NCBI RefSeq assembly: GCF_050971785.1
Contig: NZ_JBPCCU010000007.1
Coordinates: forward strand, 124,001 to 188,000
From: Actinomadura_E scrupuli
Lineage (GTDB): Bacteria > Actinomycetota > Actinomycetes > Streptosporangiales > Streptosporangiaceae
DNA length: 64,000 nt
Direction of reading: 5' to 3'
Shown here: piece by piece, positions 19,190-28,024 of the stretch
How positions within the stretch are numbered: position 1 is the stretch's first letter
Layout of the letters: each line of letters begins with the position of its first letter
Made by a program: the position numbers and the translations under genes
Notes under the pieces: model-generated
What the model was told of the DNA's origin: nothing
The model's database searches: none
What the model saw: only the letters and a program-made list of their open reading frames with translations

Positions 19190-19810
19190 GTGAAGGAGCC
19201 GAACCTGCGCGAGGTCGACGCCGCCGCGTTCCGTAAACGCATCGGCGCGTTGCTCGACGTCTACACGGCCGCGATGGACCCGCCGCTGGACCAGGTGTCG
19301 GGACGGCACGCGATCATGCAGCGCCACGCCGTCTACCCGGGTTTCCGCGCGATCGTGGCCGAGCGCCGCCGGGGCGGGATCTTGCGGCCCGGCGGCCTCC
19401 CGGAGCCGGCCGGGTTCATCTACGGCTTCCACGGGGCCCGGGGCCAGTGGTGGCACGACGTCGTCTACCAGGCGCTCGCCGACCTCGGCGGGCGGCGGTA
19501 CGCCGACGACTGGATGGCCGATCCGTTCGAGGTGGCCGAGCTGCACGTGCGCCCGGACGCGCAGGGCCAGGGGCTGGGCCGCCGGCTGCTCACCGAGCTG
19601 TGCGCGGGCCGGCCGGAGCGCACCGTCGTGCTGTCGACCCTCGACCGCCCGGACTCCCGGGCCCGCCGGCTCTACCATTCGGTGGGCCTGACCGACCTGC
19701 TGTCGGACTTCGAGTTCCCCGGCGGCGGGCCGCCCTACGCCGTGATGGGCGCGTCCTTGCCGCTCGAGCTGCCGTCGGCCAGGTACGCCTCGGCGCCGAG
19801 CAGCCCGTAG
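19190..19810 (+). CDS. GNAT-family N-acetyltransferase
   Basis: 206 residues. The acetyl-CoA pyrophosphate-binding loop is VRPDAQGQGLGRRLL near residues 118-132, followed by RPERTVVLSTLDRPDSRARRLY, the usual last strands. Substrate unknown. GTG 19190 has only a distant GGAGG (about 20 bases). The 3' end overlaps the convergent metF by 76 bases. Confidence 0.8.
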   Translation: MKEPNLREVDAAAFRKRIGALLDVYTAAMDPPLDQVSGRHAIMQRHAVYPGFRAIVAERRRGGILRPGGLPEPAGFIYGFHGARGQWWHDVVYQALADLGGRRYADDWMADPFEVAELHVRPDAQGQGLGRRLLTELCAGRPERTVVLSTLDRPDSRARRLYHSVGLTDLLSDFEFPGGGPPYAVMGASLPLELPSARYASAPSSP

Positions 19811-20685
19811 ACCTCGCGCGTCGCGGTCGACTTGTTGAAGGTGATGAAGTGGATCCCCGGGGCTCCGGCGTCCAGCAGCTCCCGGCACAGCTCGGCGGCG
19901 AGCTCGACGCCGAGCCGCCGGACCGCCTCCGGGTCGTCGGCGACCGCCTGGAATCGGGCCGCCACCTCGGGCGGGAAGGGCGCTCCGGACAGCTGCTCGG
20001 ACCGCTCGATGGTGCTCATCTGGGTGACCGGCATGATGCCCGGGATGATCGGCGTGTCACAGCCCTGGGCCGCGACCCGGTCGCGCAGCCGGAAGTAGTC
20101 CTCGGCCACGAAGAACATCTGGGTGATCGCGTAGTCGGCGCCGGCCCGGCACTTGGCCACGAAGTGCCGGGTGTCGCTCTCGACGTCGGGTGAGCGCGGA
20201 TGCTTGTACGGGAACGCCGCGACGCCCACGCAGAAGTCGCCGTACGACCGGACCAGCCGGACCAGCTCCTCGGCGTACTCCACGCCGTCGGGGTGCTTGA
20301 CCCACTCGCCCAGCGGGTCGGCGCCGGGCGGGTCGCCGCGCAGCGCCAGGATGTTGCGGACCCCGACCGAGGCGAAGCGGCCCACCAGCTGCCGCAGCTC
20401 GGCGTGCGAGTGGTCGACGGCGGTGAAGTGCGCGACCGGGGTGAGCGTGGTGTCGGTGGCGATCCGCTCGACGATGTCCACCGTCTTGTCGCGGGTGCCG
20501 CCGCCGGCGCCGTAGGTCACCGACACGAAGGTGGGGTGCAGCGCCTCGAGCTCCCTGATCGTCCGCCAGAGGTTCCGCACACCCTGCTCGGTCCTGGGCG
20601 GGAAGAACTCGAAGGAGAACGACTTTCCCCCGGCGGCGAGCAGCTCGCGGATCGTCGGGGGGCGTTCGGGACGCGCGGACCTCAT
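19735..20685 (-). CDS. metF: 5,10-methylenetetrahydrofolate reductase
   Basis: Reduces methylene-THF to methyl-THF for methionine synthesis. 316 residues with FSFEFFPPRTEQG near residue 23, VTYGAGGGTRDKT, the FAD-binding ILALRGDPP and QMFFVAEDYF. The start is ATG 20685. No ribosome binding site is visible, and TACTGT lies seven bases before the ATG, so a leaderless transcript is likely. Divergent from the polyprenyl synthase gene, as in mycobacteria. Confidence 0.95.
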   Translation of the reverse strand: MRSARPERPPTIRELLAAGGKSFSFEFFPPRTEQGVRNLWRTIRELEALHPTFVSVTYGAGGGTRDKTVDIVERIATDTTLTPVAHFTAVDHSHAELRQLVGRFASVGVRNILALRGDPPGADPLGEWVKHPDGVEYAEELVRLVRSYGDFCVGVAAFPYKHPRSPDVESDTRHFVAKCRAGADYAITQMFFVAEDYFRLRDRVAAQGCDTPIIPGIMPVTQMSTIERSEQLSGAPFPPEVAARFQAVADDPEAVRRLGVELAAELCRELLDAGAPGIHFITFNKSTATREVYGLLGAEAYLADGSSSGKDAPITA

Positions 20686-20818
20686 GGCGACCACAGTAGT
20701 GCCGTGGCGGCGGCCCGGCGGATACCGACGAGGCGAGGGCCGGTTGTGGCCTGCGAGAAAGATCATGATTTGCATATGCCCTGTACGTCCCTTTGTGATC
20801 GGTGACTACGCTCTGCCC

Positions 20819-21865
20819 ATGTCCTCCCGCGTGAACAAGGAGATCGGCGAGGCCCTGCTGGCCTTCGTCGACCGGCAGCGGCCCGCGCTGCTGTCCATCA
20901 GTGACGATCTGGCGCCGATTCTGGCGGCGCTGGACGCGTTCCTCTCCGGCGGCAAGCGGCTCCGGCCGTTGTTCTGCTACTGGGGCTGGCGCAGCGCCGG
21001 GGGGGACGACCGCCGGGAGGTGGTGGCCGCGGCGGCCTCACTGGAGCTGCTGCAGGCCAGCGCGCTGATCCACGACGACGTGATGGACGCCAGCGACACC
21101 CGCCGCGGGCAGCCCTCGGTGCACCGCCGGTTCGAGGCGATGGCGGGGGCGGCCGGCTGGGGGGCGGCGGAGTCGTTCGGCACCGGCGCCGCGATCCTGC
21201 TCGGCGACCTGTGCCTGGCCTGGTCCGGCGAGATGTACGACCGGTGCGGCCTGCCCGCCGACGTCCTCCAGCGGGGGCGCAGGGTGTACGACCTGATGCG
21301 CACCGAGGTCATGAGCGGCCAGTATCTCGACATGCTCGAGCAGGCGCGGGGCACCGGGACGGTCGAGACGGCCCTGCGGGTCGTGGAGTACAAGAGCGCG
21401 AAGTACACCATCGAGCGGCCGCTGCACCTCGGTGCCGCGCTGGCCGGGGCGGACGAGCCGGTGCCGGCGGCCCTGTCGGCGTACGGCCTGCCGCTGGGCA
21501 TCGCCTTCCAGCTCCGCGACGACGTCCTCGGGGTCTTCGGGGATCCGGCGGAGACCGGCAAGCCGGCCGGGGACGACCTGCGCGAGGGCAAGCGGACGGT
21601 GCTCATCGCGCTCGCGCTGGAACGCGCCGGCGCGGCCCAGGCCGAGGTCGTACGGCGCCTGCTGGGCGATCCGGCACTGGACCAGGCGGGCATCGCCGAC
21701 CTCAGGTCGGTCATCGTCGAGACCGGGGCCCTGGCCGCCTGCGAGGCGATGATCGACACCTACGCCGCCCAGGCGCACGCCGCGCTCGAGTCGCCGTCCA
21801 TCGCCGCCGGGGCCCGCGAGGCCCTCACCGAACTCGCCGTGGCGGCGACCGCCCGCCGCGGCTGA
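20819..21865 (+). CDS. polyprenyl (probably geranylgeranyl) diphosphate synthase
   Basis: Elongates allylic diphosphates with isopentenyl diphosphate. The first Asp-rich motif is HDDVMDASD (D86-D90) and the second is LRDDVLGVFGD (D234-D235); GGKRLRP binds isopentenyl diphosphate. 348 residues. No ribosome binding site precedes ATG 20819, but TACGCT lies six bases upstream, pointing to a leaderless mRNA. Placed between metF and an MptA-like gene, as is idsA2 in Mycobacterium. Chain length of the product cannot be read with certainty. Confidence 0.93.
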   Translation: MSSRVNKEIGEALLAFVDRQRPALLSISDDLAPILAALDAFLSGGKRLRPLFCYWGWRSAGGDDRREVVAAAASLELLQASALIHDDVMDASDTRRGQPSVHRRFEAMAGAAGWGAAESFGTGAAILLGDLCLAWSGEMYDRCGLPADVLQRGRRVYDLMRTEVMSGQYLDMLEQARGTGTVETALRVVEYKSAKYTIERPLHLGAALAGADEPVPAALSAYGLPLGIAFQLRDDVLGVFGDPAETGKPAGDDLREGKRTVLIALALERAGAAQAEVVRRLLGDPALDQAGIADLRSVIVETGALAACEAMIDTYAAQAHAALESPSIAAGAREALTELAVAATARRG

Positions 21866-21963
21866 CCCTCCCGCGCCGCTCCAGGCGATCTCCGTACGGA
21901 CCCCGGACCGGGAAGACGCGCCGGCGTCATGGGGCGTTCACCTGCGGCTCGTACGGTCGGCGG

Positions 21964-23484
21964 GTGATCGGGGAAGCTGGCCGGGGGCGGAGACGCGGGG
22001 CCTTCGCGCTCGCCGGGATCTCGGTCAGCGTCGTGCTGATGACCCTGGTCGGCTCCTGGCGCCCGCCGGCGGCGGTGCCGGCGCTGGACCGGCCGGGCCT
22101 CCTCCCCCGGCTGCCCTGGGCGCCCTCCACGGATCTGGCCGTGACCCTCCTGCTCTGGGCCGCGATGATCATCGGCACCGCAGGGATGGCCGCCGGCCTG
22201 GCGGCGGTACGCGGCGGATGGCGCGTGCCGGCGGCGGGACTGCTGCTCGGCGGCGGGGTGGCGGTCGCGGTCCTCACCATCGCGCCGCCGATGGGCAGCA
22301 CGGACCCGATGGACTACGCGGCCTACGGCCGGATGGCGGCGCTGGGCCACAACCCGCACGTGCTCACCCCCGGCGAGTTCCGGGCGACCGGTGACCCGGT
22401 GGGCGCGCTGGCGCCCCGCGAGTGGGAGGACCTCCCCTCGGTCTACGGTCCGCTCGCCACGGCCGCCCAGTGGGCGGCCGCCGAGCTCGGCGGCGGGTCG
22501 GCGGCCTGGACGGTGCTGTGGCTGAAGATCTGGAACGCCGCGGCCTTCCTGTCCGTCTCCGTCGCCCTGGCCCGGCTGGCCGGCCCCGACCCCGCGCGAA
22601 GGATCCGCGTCCACCTGCTGTGGACGCTGAATCCGCTGATGCTGTGGGCCCTGATCGGCGGCGCCCACGTGGACGGGCCCGCGGCGGCGCTCGCGGTGGC
22701 GGGGCTCTGCCTGCTGGGGCGGGCGGCCGGCCGGAGGGCGAGCCGGCCGGGCGCGGTGCTCCGCAGCGGGGCGGCCGGGCTGCTGCTGGGCGCGGCGGCC
22801 GCGGTGAAGGCCCCGTACGCGCTGGCGGGGGCGGGGATGGTCTGGGCGGTCAGGACCTCGCGCTGGGCGGTGGCGGCGCTCCTGGCCGGGGCCGCCGCCG
22901 CGCTGGCCACCGCCTACCTGCTGACCGGCCCCGAGGCGATCATGGCCGTGGTCCGCCGCGGGCGGATGCCGTCCTGGAACACGCCCTGGCAGCTGCTGGT
23001 CCCGGTGCTGGGCGGCCCGCCGCCGGGCTGGCTGCTGTCGTGGGGGCCCCTGGCGGCGGCCTTCGCCGTGGCGCTCGTGCTGCTGCGCGGGCTGCCGTCC
23101 GGCTCGGGCCGGCTCCGGCCCTCGCTGGCGATCTGCCTGGCCTGGGTGCTCACCACCCCGGTCTACTACCCGTGGTACGAGGCGCTGGTCTTCCCGTTGA
23201 TCGCGCTGGCCCCCGCCTCCCGGCTGGACTGGCCGCATCTCGGCCGTGCGCTGGTGGCGACCGGCGGCTGCCTGCCCGGCGTGGCGTTCCGGCTGGGCGA
23301 CTCCTGGCTGCGCGCGGCCGTCACCGACGGGCCGCTGTCCTATGTCGTCCCGTGCGCGCTGCTGGCGCTGGCCGTGGCCCTGGTCGGCGGGGCGGCGATC
23401 CGGGGCCGTACCGCCCCGGCCGCGGGCCCCGCCGTGCCGGCCGGCCCGCCGCTGCTGGCAAGGTCATCACTAAGCCGACATTAA
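21964..23484 (+). CDS. polyprenol-phosphomannose-dependent alpha-1,6-mannosyltransferase (MptA/MptB-like)
   Basis: 506-residue integral membrane glycosyltransferase of GT-C type with about 12 hydrophobic segments. The first external loop holds STDPMDYAAYGRMAALGHNP, with acidic residues at the expected catalytic place, and later VYGPLATA. It probably uses polyprenyl-phosphomannose made from the product line of the gene before it, to build cell-envelope lipoglycan mannan. GTG 21964 lacks a ribosome binding site; TACGGT six bases upstream suggests a leaderless start. Confidence 0.82.
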   Translation: MIGEAGRGRRRGAFALAGISVSVVLMTLVGSWRPPAAVPALDRPGLLPRLPWAPSTDLAVTLLLWAAMIIGTAGMAAGLAAVRGGWRVPAAGLLLGGGVAVAVLTIAPPMGSTDPMDYAAYGRMAALGHNPHVLTPGEFRATGDPVGALAPREWEDLPSVYGPLATAAQWAAAELGGGSAAWTVLWLKIWNAAAFLSVSVALARLAGPDPARRIRVHLLWTLNPLMLWALIGGAHVDGPAAALAVAGLCLLGRAAGRRASRPGAVLRSGAAGLLLGAAAAVKAPYALAGAGMVWAVRTSRWAVAALLAGAAAALATAYLLTGPEAIMAVVRRGRMPSWNTPWQLLVPVLGGPPPGWLLSWGPLAAAFAVALVLLRGLPSGSGRLRPSLAICLAWVLTTPVYYPWYEALVFPLIALAPASRLDWPHLGRALVATGGCLPGVAFRLGDSWLRAAVTDGPLSYVVPCALLALAVALVGGAAIRGRTAPAAGPAVPAGPPLLARSSLSRH

Positions 23485-23505
23485 AGACAAATAACTGCAT
23501 TTGCC

Positions 23506-23535
23506 TTGACTAGCTACTTAAGCGGCGATTGATAC
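23506..23535 (+). promoter_or_regulatory. promoter before the 65-residue gene (TTGACT, 18 bp, TGATAC)
   Basis: TTGACT at 23506-23511 and TGATAC at 23530-23535 lie in an unusually AT-rich stretch (23480-23560) and precede AAAGGGG and an ATG at 23570. Confidence 0.5.
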
Positions 23536-23569
23536 ATATTACGTACACAACAGGCGAAAGGGGTGGACG

Positions 23570-23767
23570 ATGCAGAGCTTCGCGGAGGTCCTCAGGCGAC
23601 GGCTGGGACAGGAACGCCGGTCGGTGGAACAGGCCATGGCCGACGGAGACGTCTTCGAGCAGGACCTGCACGAGGCGGCGCTGGAGGACCTCTACCGGCT
23701 GGCCCTCCAGAACGGTGTCACGGTCCACGACCCGGCACCCGAAGGGACACTCCTCACCCGCCCCTGA
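23570..23767 (+). CDS. small conserved-looking protein, unknown function
   Basis: 65 residues, mostly helical and acidic: MQSFAEVLRRRLGQERRSVE, DLHEAALEDLYRLALQNG, then a short Pro-rich end. It has its own promoter-like sequence, an AAAGGGGTGG ribosome binding site and GC-rich third positions, so I take it as real. No family recognised. Confidence 0.6.
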   Translation: MQSFAEVLRRRLGQERRSVEQAMADGDVFEQDLHEAALEDLYRLALQNGVTVHDPAPEGTLLTRP

Positions 23768-23815
23768 GACCGGGGGACGCCTACCTGGCCCTATGCCGTG
23801 ATGGCGGCCGGGGCC

Positions 23816-23842
23816 GCCCCGCCAGAGCGCGGAAGGCGGGGC
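23816..23842. terminator. hairpin after the 65-residue gene
   Basis: GCCCCGCC (23816-23823) and GGCGGGGC (23835-23842) form an 8-bp stem with an 11-base loop, about 50 bases past the stop. Confidence 0.45.
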
Positions 23843-23942
23843 TCCAGGGGCCTACGGGTCAGTAATAAAGAACGCGTTACAATTTTCTTCCACCCGGCAT
23901 CCGACCCCTCAAAGTAGGGCAGTCGAGGCATATCGTCCGCCC

Positions 23943-26129
23943 ATGCTCACTCGACGGTCCGTCGTCCTGGCGGCGCTGCTGTGCATCGCTCCCCTCGCAA
24001 TACAGACCGGCGTGGGCACTGCCGCCCCCCTGCCCCGGTCCGTCGCGGCCACCGCCGCTCGCGCCGCGGCGCCGTGCGGAGACCCGGCCTCCCGCCCCTG
24101 GTGCGCCACCGGTCTGTCCCCGGACCAGCGGGCCGGCCTGTTGCTCGCGGCGATGACGCTCGGCGAGGAACTCGACCTGATGGCCGGGGACGACCTGTTC
24201 GGGCCGCTGCACACCCCCGACTCCCCCACCGCGCACGAGGGCACCGTCAACGGCATCCCGCGCCTGGGCATCCCCACCGTGCTGATGGCGGGCGGCGGCC
24301 CCGCGGGCATCCGCCAGGGACCCGGCACGGCACTGCCCGCCCCGATCGCGCTCGGCGCGGGCTTCGACGTGGCCGCCGCCGCGCGGTTCGCCTCGGTGGT
24401 CGGCGACGAGGCGCGGCGGAAGGGCAACGACGTGGCCCTGGGCCCGGCCGTGGACATCGTGCGCGTGCCGCAGGCCGGCCGCGCCTACGAGGCCTTCGGC
24501 GAGGACCCCTACCTGGCCACCGGGCTGACGGTCCCCTGGGTCCGCGCCGCGCAGGCGCAGGGCGTCATCGCGGCGGTGAAGCACTATCCCGCCAACAACC
24601 AGGAGCGCGACCGTTACCTCGGGAACATCGCGGTCTCCGCACGGACGCTCCGCGAGATCTACCTCCCGGCGTTCGAGGCCGCCGTGCGCAACGGCCGCGC
24701 GGGCATGGTGATGTGCGGCTACAACAGGGTCAACGGGGAGCCGAGCTGCGGCAGCAAGCTCATGCTCGACCAGGTTCTGCGGGACCAGTGGGGCTTCCGC
24801 GGCACGGTGATCTCCGACTGGGTGCTGGCCGCCAAGGGCACCGCGGTCTCGGCCAACGGCGGCCTCGACATCGAGATGCCGATCGGGCTCGGCTACACCC
24901 CGCTCGCCCTGCGCGCCGCCCTCGGGCTCGGCACGGTGAGCCGGGCGACGGTGGACGCCCACGTCCGCAACTACCTGCGCACCCTGTTCGCCCACGGGGT
25001 CTTCGACCGCCCGCAGTACCCGAACGCCCCGGAGACCATCGACACCGCCGGGCACGCCGACACCGCCCGGCAGATCGCCGAGAACGGCATCACGCTGCTG
25101 AAGAACAACGGCGTGCTCCCGCTCGGCGCGCCCAGGAAGATCGCCGTCATCGGCTCGGCCGCGGACTCCTACGTCAGCGGCGGCGGCTCCTCCCAGGTCA
25201 CCCCCCGCGCCCCCGTCACCCCGCGCCAGGGGATCACCGCCCGCGCCGGGTCCGGGGCGACCGTGACCTACTCCGACGGGTCCGACCCGGCCGCCGCCGC
25301 GGAGCTGGCCCGCTCGTCGGACGTGGCGATCGTGGTGGCCGCGGCCTCGCGTCAGGAGGCCACCGATCTCAGCTGCCTCAGCCTCGAGTGCGGCACGCAG
25401 AAGCGCGGCGACCAGGACGGGCTCATCGCCAAGGTCGCCGCCGCCAATCCCCGGACCGTCGTCGTGCTCGAGACCGGCGGGCCCGTCCTCACCCCCTGGG
25501 CCGGCCAGGTGGCCGCCGTGGTGGAGGCGTGGTACCCGGGCGAGCAGGGCGGCACCGCCCTCGCCCGCGTGCTGTACGGAGACGTGGACCCGGGCGGCCG
25601 GCTGCCGGTGACCTTCCCCGCCGCGGAGGGCGACACCCCGGTCGCCGGGGACCCGCGGCGCTACCCCGGAGTGGACGGCACGGCGACCTACTCCGAGGGC
25701 GTCATGGTGGGCTACCGGCACTACGACGCCAACGGCATCACCCCGAGCTTCCCCTTCGGCTTCGGCCTGTCGTACACGACCTTCGGCTACGGGGACCTCG
25801 CCGTGCGGCCGGGCGGCGTCTCGGTCACCGTGACCAACACCGGGCAGCGCACGGGCACGGCCGTACCGCAGCTCTATCTCGGCATGCCCGCGCCGGACGC
25901 CGGGACCCCGCAGCCGCCCAGAGCGCTCAAGGGGTTCGCCAAGGTCGTCCTCGCGCCGGGCCAGAGCAGGCGGGTGACCTTCCCGCTGAACGCCCGTTCC
26001 TACGCGTTCTGGCACCAGGCCACCGGCTCCTGGAAGATCGCCCCGGGCTGCTACCGGGTGATGGTCGGCGCGTCCTCCCGGGACATCGCCGCCACCGGCG
26101 GCATCCCCCGGGGCGGCGGTCACTGCTGA
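23943..26129 (+). CDS. secreted GH3-family beta-glycosidase (beta-glucosidase-like)
   Basis: 728 residues with a signal peptide (MLTRRSVVLAALLCIAPLA). The GH3 N-terminal domain shows AAVKHYPANN and the nucleophile in VISDW (Asp292). The C-terminal GH3 domain carries GITLLKNNGVLPL, and a fibronectin-III-like end starts near FSFPFGFGLSYTTF-type sequence (SFPFGFGLSYTTFGYGDLAV). Likely hydrolyses plant or fungal oligosaccharides outside the cell. No ribosome binding site; TATCGT six bases before the ATG suggests a leaderless mRNA. No LacI-type operator recognised. Confidence 0.92.
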   Translation: MLTRRSVVLAALLCIAPLAIQTGVGTAAPLPRSVAATAARAAAPCGDPASRPWCATGLSPDQRAGLLLAAMTLGEELDLMAGDDLFGPLHTPDSPTAHEGTVNGIPRLGIPTVLMAGGGPAGIRQGPGTALPAPIALGAGFDVAAAARFASVVGDEARRKGNDVALGPAVDIVRVPQAGRAYEAFGEDPYLATGLTVPWVRAAQAQGVIAAVKHYPANNQERDRYLGNIAVSARTLREIYLPAFEAAVRNGRAGMVMCGYNRVNGEPSCGSKLMLDQVLRDQWGFRGTVISDWVLAAKGTAVSANGGLDIEMPIGLGYTPLALRAALGLGTVSRATVDAHVRNYLRTLFAHGVFDRPQYPNAPETIDTAGHADTARQIAENGITLLKNNGVLPLGAPRKIAVIGSAADSYVSGGGSSQVTPRAPVTPRQGITARAGSGATVTYSDGSDPAAAAELARSSDVAIVVAAASRQEATDLSCLSLECGTQKRGDQDGLIAKVAAANPRTVVVLETGGPVLTPWAGQVAAVVEAWYPGEQGGTALARVLYGDVDPGGRLPVTFPAAEGDTPVAGDPRRYPGVDGTATYSEGVMVGYRHYDANGITPSFPFGFGLSYTTFGYGDLAVRPGGVSVTVTNTGQRTGTAVPQLYLGMPAPDAGTPQPPRALKGFAKVVLAPGQSRRVTFPLNARSYAFWHQATGSWKIAPGCYRVMVGASSRDIAATGGIPRGGGHC

Positions 26130-26228
26130 CGCCCCGCGGGCCGGCAGGGCGGTGGACTGTCGGCCAATGGGAAGTTCGTGGCGTTCTGTCACTGAAAGGT
26201 GGGGCACCTGAGGTCCGGGTGAACCAGA

Positions 26229-26765
26229 ATGTTCGCCATGCCTGACGAGACCCCCCGCATCACCCCGCTGCCGGAGAGCGAGTGGGACGAGACCGTGGCC
26301 GGAGTCGTCTCCGTGACCGGCCCGCTCAACATCTTCACCACGCTGGGCCGGCATCCCGACCTGTTCAGATCGTGGATCGGCTTCGGCACCATGCTCCTCA
26401 TGGGCGGGACGCTGCCCGCCCGGGACCGTGAGCTGGCGATCCTGCGCGCCGCCCACAACAACGGCTGCACCTACGAATGGACCCACCACGCCCGGCTCGC
26501 CCGGGACGCGGGCCTGGACGACGCCGAGATCGCGGCCCTGGCCGCAGGGCTGGACGAGTACCCCTGGGCACCGGCGGACCGCATCGTGGTCGCCGCGGCC
26601 GACGAGCTGCACACGACCCGGACGCTCAGCCAGGCGAGCTGGGACGCGCTGGCGGAGCGGTTCGACGAGCACCGGCTGATCGAGCTGGTGATCCTCATCG
26701 GCCACTACACGATGCTGGCCTTCGCCCTCAACGCGTTCGGGGTGCAGCCCGAGGCGGCGCACTGA
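26229..26765 (+). CDS. carboxymuconolactone decarboxylase / AhpD-like family protein
   Basis: 178-residue all-helical protein with RDRELAILRAAHNNGCTYEW and THHARLARDAGL, the CMD/AhpD-like core. The second Cys of the AhpD CxxC pair is absent (C-TYEWTHH), so it probably acts as a gamma-carboxymuconolactone decarboxylase-type enzyme rather than a peroxidase partner. ATG 26229 or ATG 26238 may be the start. A strong hairpin follows. Confidence 0.85.
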   Translation: MFAMPDETPRITPLPESEWDETVAGVVSVTGPLNIFTTLGRHPDLFRSWIGFGTMLLMGGTLPARDRELAILRAAHNNGCTYEWTHHARLARDAGLDDAEIAALAAGLDEYPWAPADRIVVAAADELHTTRTLSQASWDALAERFDEHRLIELVILIGHYTMLAFALNAFGVQPEAAH

Positions 26766-26807
26766 CCCACGGGGTCCCCATCACACGTACCGGCTCTGAA
26801 TACCGTC

Positions 26808-26849
26808 ACGTCGTCCCATCCGGTGATCTTTTGCCGGATGGGACGACGT
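26808..26849. terminator. 16-bp hairpin terminator
   Basis: ACGTCGTCCCATCCGG (26808-26823) pairs perfectly with CCGGATGGGACGACGT (26834-26849) around a T-rich 10-base loop. It closes the AhpD-like gene. Confidence 0.8.
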
Positions 26850-26924
26850 TTCCTGGCCCACACTCTTCCCGGACGCGATACAAATAGGGCAATCTTTGCC
26901 TCCCCCTGTAACGCCGGAGCTCAC

Positions 26925-27848
26925 GTGCCTGATGACACTCCCCTCGGCCCGGACGATCCGCGCCGTCTGGGCGGTTACACGCTCATCGGGCGGCTGGGCG
27001 AGGGCGGCCAGGGCGTGGTCTACCTGGGCCGTGATCGCGGCGGTGACCTCGTGACGGTGAAGCTGCTGCGCGGGGGCTGGGCGGCCAGCCAGCGCGCCCG
27101 TACGCGCTTCATGAAGGAGGCGGCGGCCGCCCGGCGGGTCTCCGCCCCGCACACCGCCCGGGTGCTCGACGCCGAGGTGACCGGCGACCGGCCCTACATC
27201 GTCAGCGAGTTCGTCGAGGGCCCGTCACTGCAGCACGTGGTCGAGGACCGCGGCCCGCTGGCCGGCGCCCAGCTGCGCAAGGTAGCGCTGCGGACGGCCG
27301 CCGCGCTGGCCGCCATCCACCGGGCCGGCATCGTGCACCGCGATTTCAAGCCCGGCAACGTGGTGCTCGGGCCGGAGGGCGCCAAAGTGATCGACTTCGG
27401 GGTCGCCCGCACCCTGGACGCCACGCCGACGACCACCGGGCCGGTGGGCACGCCCGCCTACATGTCCCCGGAGCAGATCGAGGAGGAACCGGTCGGGACC
27501 AGCGCCGACGTCTTCGCGTGGGGCTCGACCATGGTGTTCGCGGCCACCGGCCGGCCGCCGTTCGGCTCCGGTTCCGGACCGGCCGTCATGCGCCGGGTGA
27601 CCGAGCGCGCTCCGGACCTCGGCGACCTCAAGGGACCGCTGCGGGAGCTGGTCGAGCGCAGCCTGGACAAGAACCCGGCCGCCCGGCCGACCGCTCCCCA
27701 GCTCGTGCAGGCCCTGCGCGCCGGTGCCGGCCCCCGCCCGAAGCCCAAGCCGAAGAAGATCCCCGCCTACCGCTGGCGGATGATGGTCGCCCTCGCAGCG
27801 GTGATCGTCCTGGGTTTCCTGCTGGGCGTCCTCATGCCCACCCACTGA
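26925..27848 (+). CDS. membrane-anchored Ser/Thr protein kinase
   Basis: 307 residues. Glycine loop GEGGQGVVY, Lys46 in VTVKLL, catalytic HRDFKPGNVV (138-140), metal-binding DFG (157-159), activation segment PVGTPAYMSPEQ. One transmembrane helix near the C-terminus (MMVALAAVIVLGFLLGVL) and almost nothing outside, so it has no sensor domain of its own. GTG 26925 has GGAG seven bases upstream; TACAAAT near 26878 may be the -10 box. A phosphatase-kinase fusion follows. Confidence 0.92.
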   Translation: MPDDTPLGPDDPRRLGGYTLIGRLGEGGQGVVYLGRDRGGDLVTVKLLRGGWAASQRARTRFMKEAAAARRVSAPHTARVLDAEVTGDRPYIVSEFVEGPSLQHVVEDRGPLAGAQLRKVALRTAAALAAIHRAGIVHRDFKPGNVVLGPEGAKVIDFGVARTLDATPTTTGPVGTPAYMSPEQIEEEPVGTSADVFAWGSTMVFAATGRPPFGSGSGPAVMRRVTERAPDLGDLKGPLRELVERSLDKNPAARPTAPQLVQALRAGAGPRPKPKPKKIPAYRWRMMVALAAVIVLGFLLGVLMPTH

Positions 27849-28024
27849 GCCGTCACCCGGCCCCGGCACGGCCCCGGCGGCGCGGATCCCGGCCTGACGC
27901 CTGTGCGTACCGGACGGCGATCGCCGGCGCCCCGGAAGACCGGTTCGCACCGCCGAGGCGCGTACGCGGAGGCCGGTCTTTCGGTATTTTGGGGAACTCA
28001 GTCGTGCTGCCGGCGGGAGGCTCG

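Noticed and set aside
23563..23865. Overlapping frames around the 65-residue gene
   Set aside because: Only the frame at 23570-23767 has a fitting ribosome binding site and composition.
27518..28024. Upstream extension of the PP2C-kinase frame
   Set aside because: It lies inside the preceding kinase gene in another frame and the intergenic region. GTG 28025 with GGGAGG is the credible start. The fusion itself is not due to a frameshift, since both domains share one frame.
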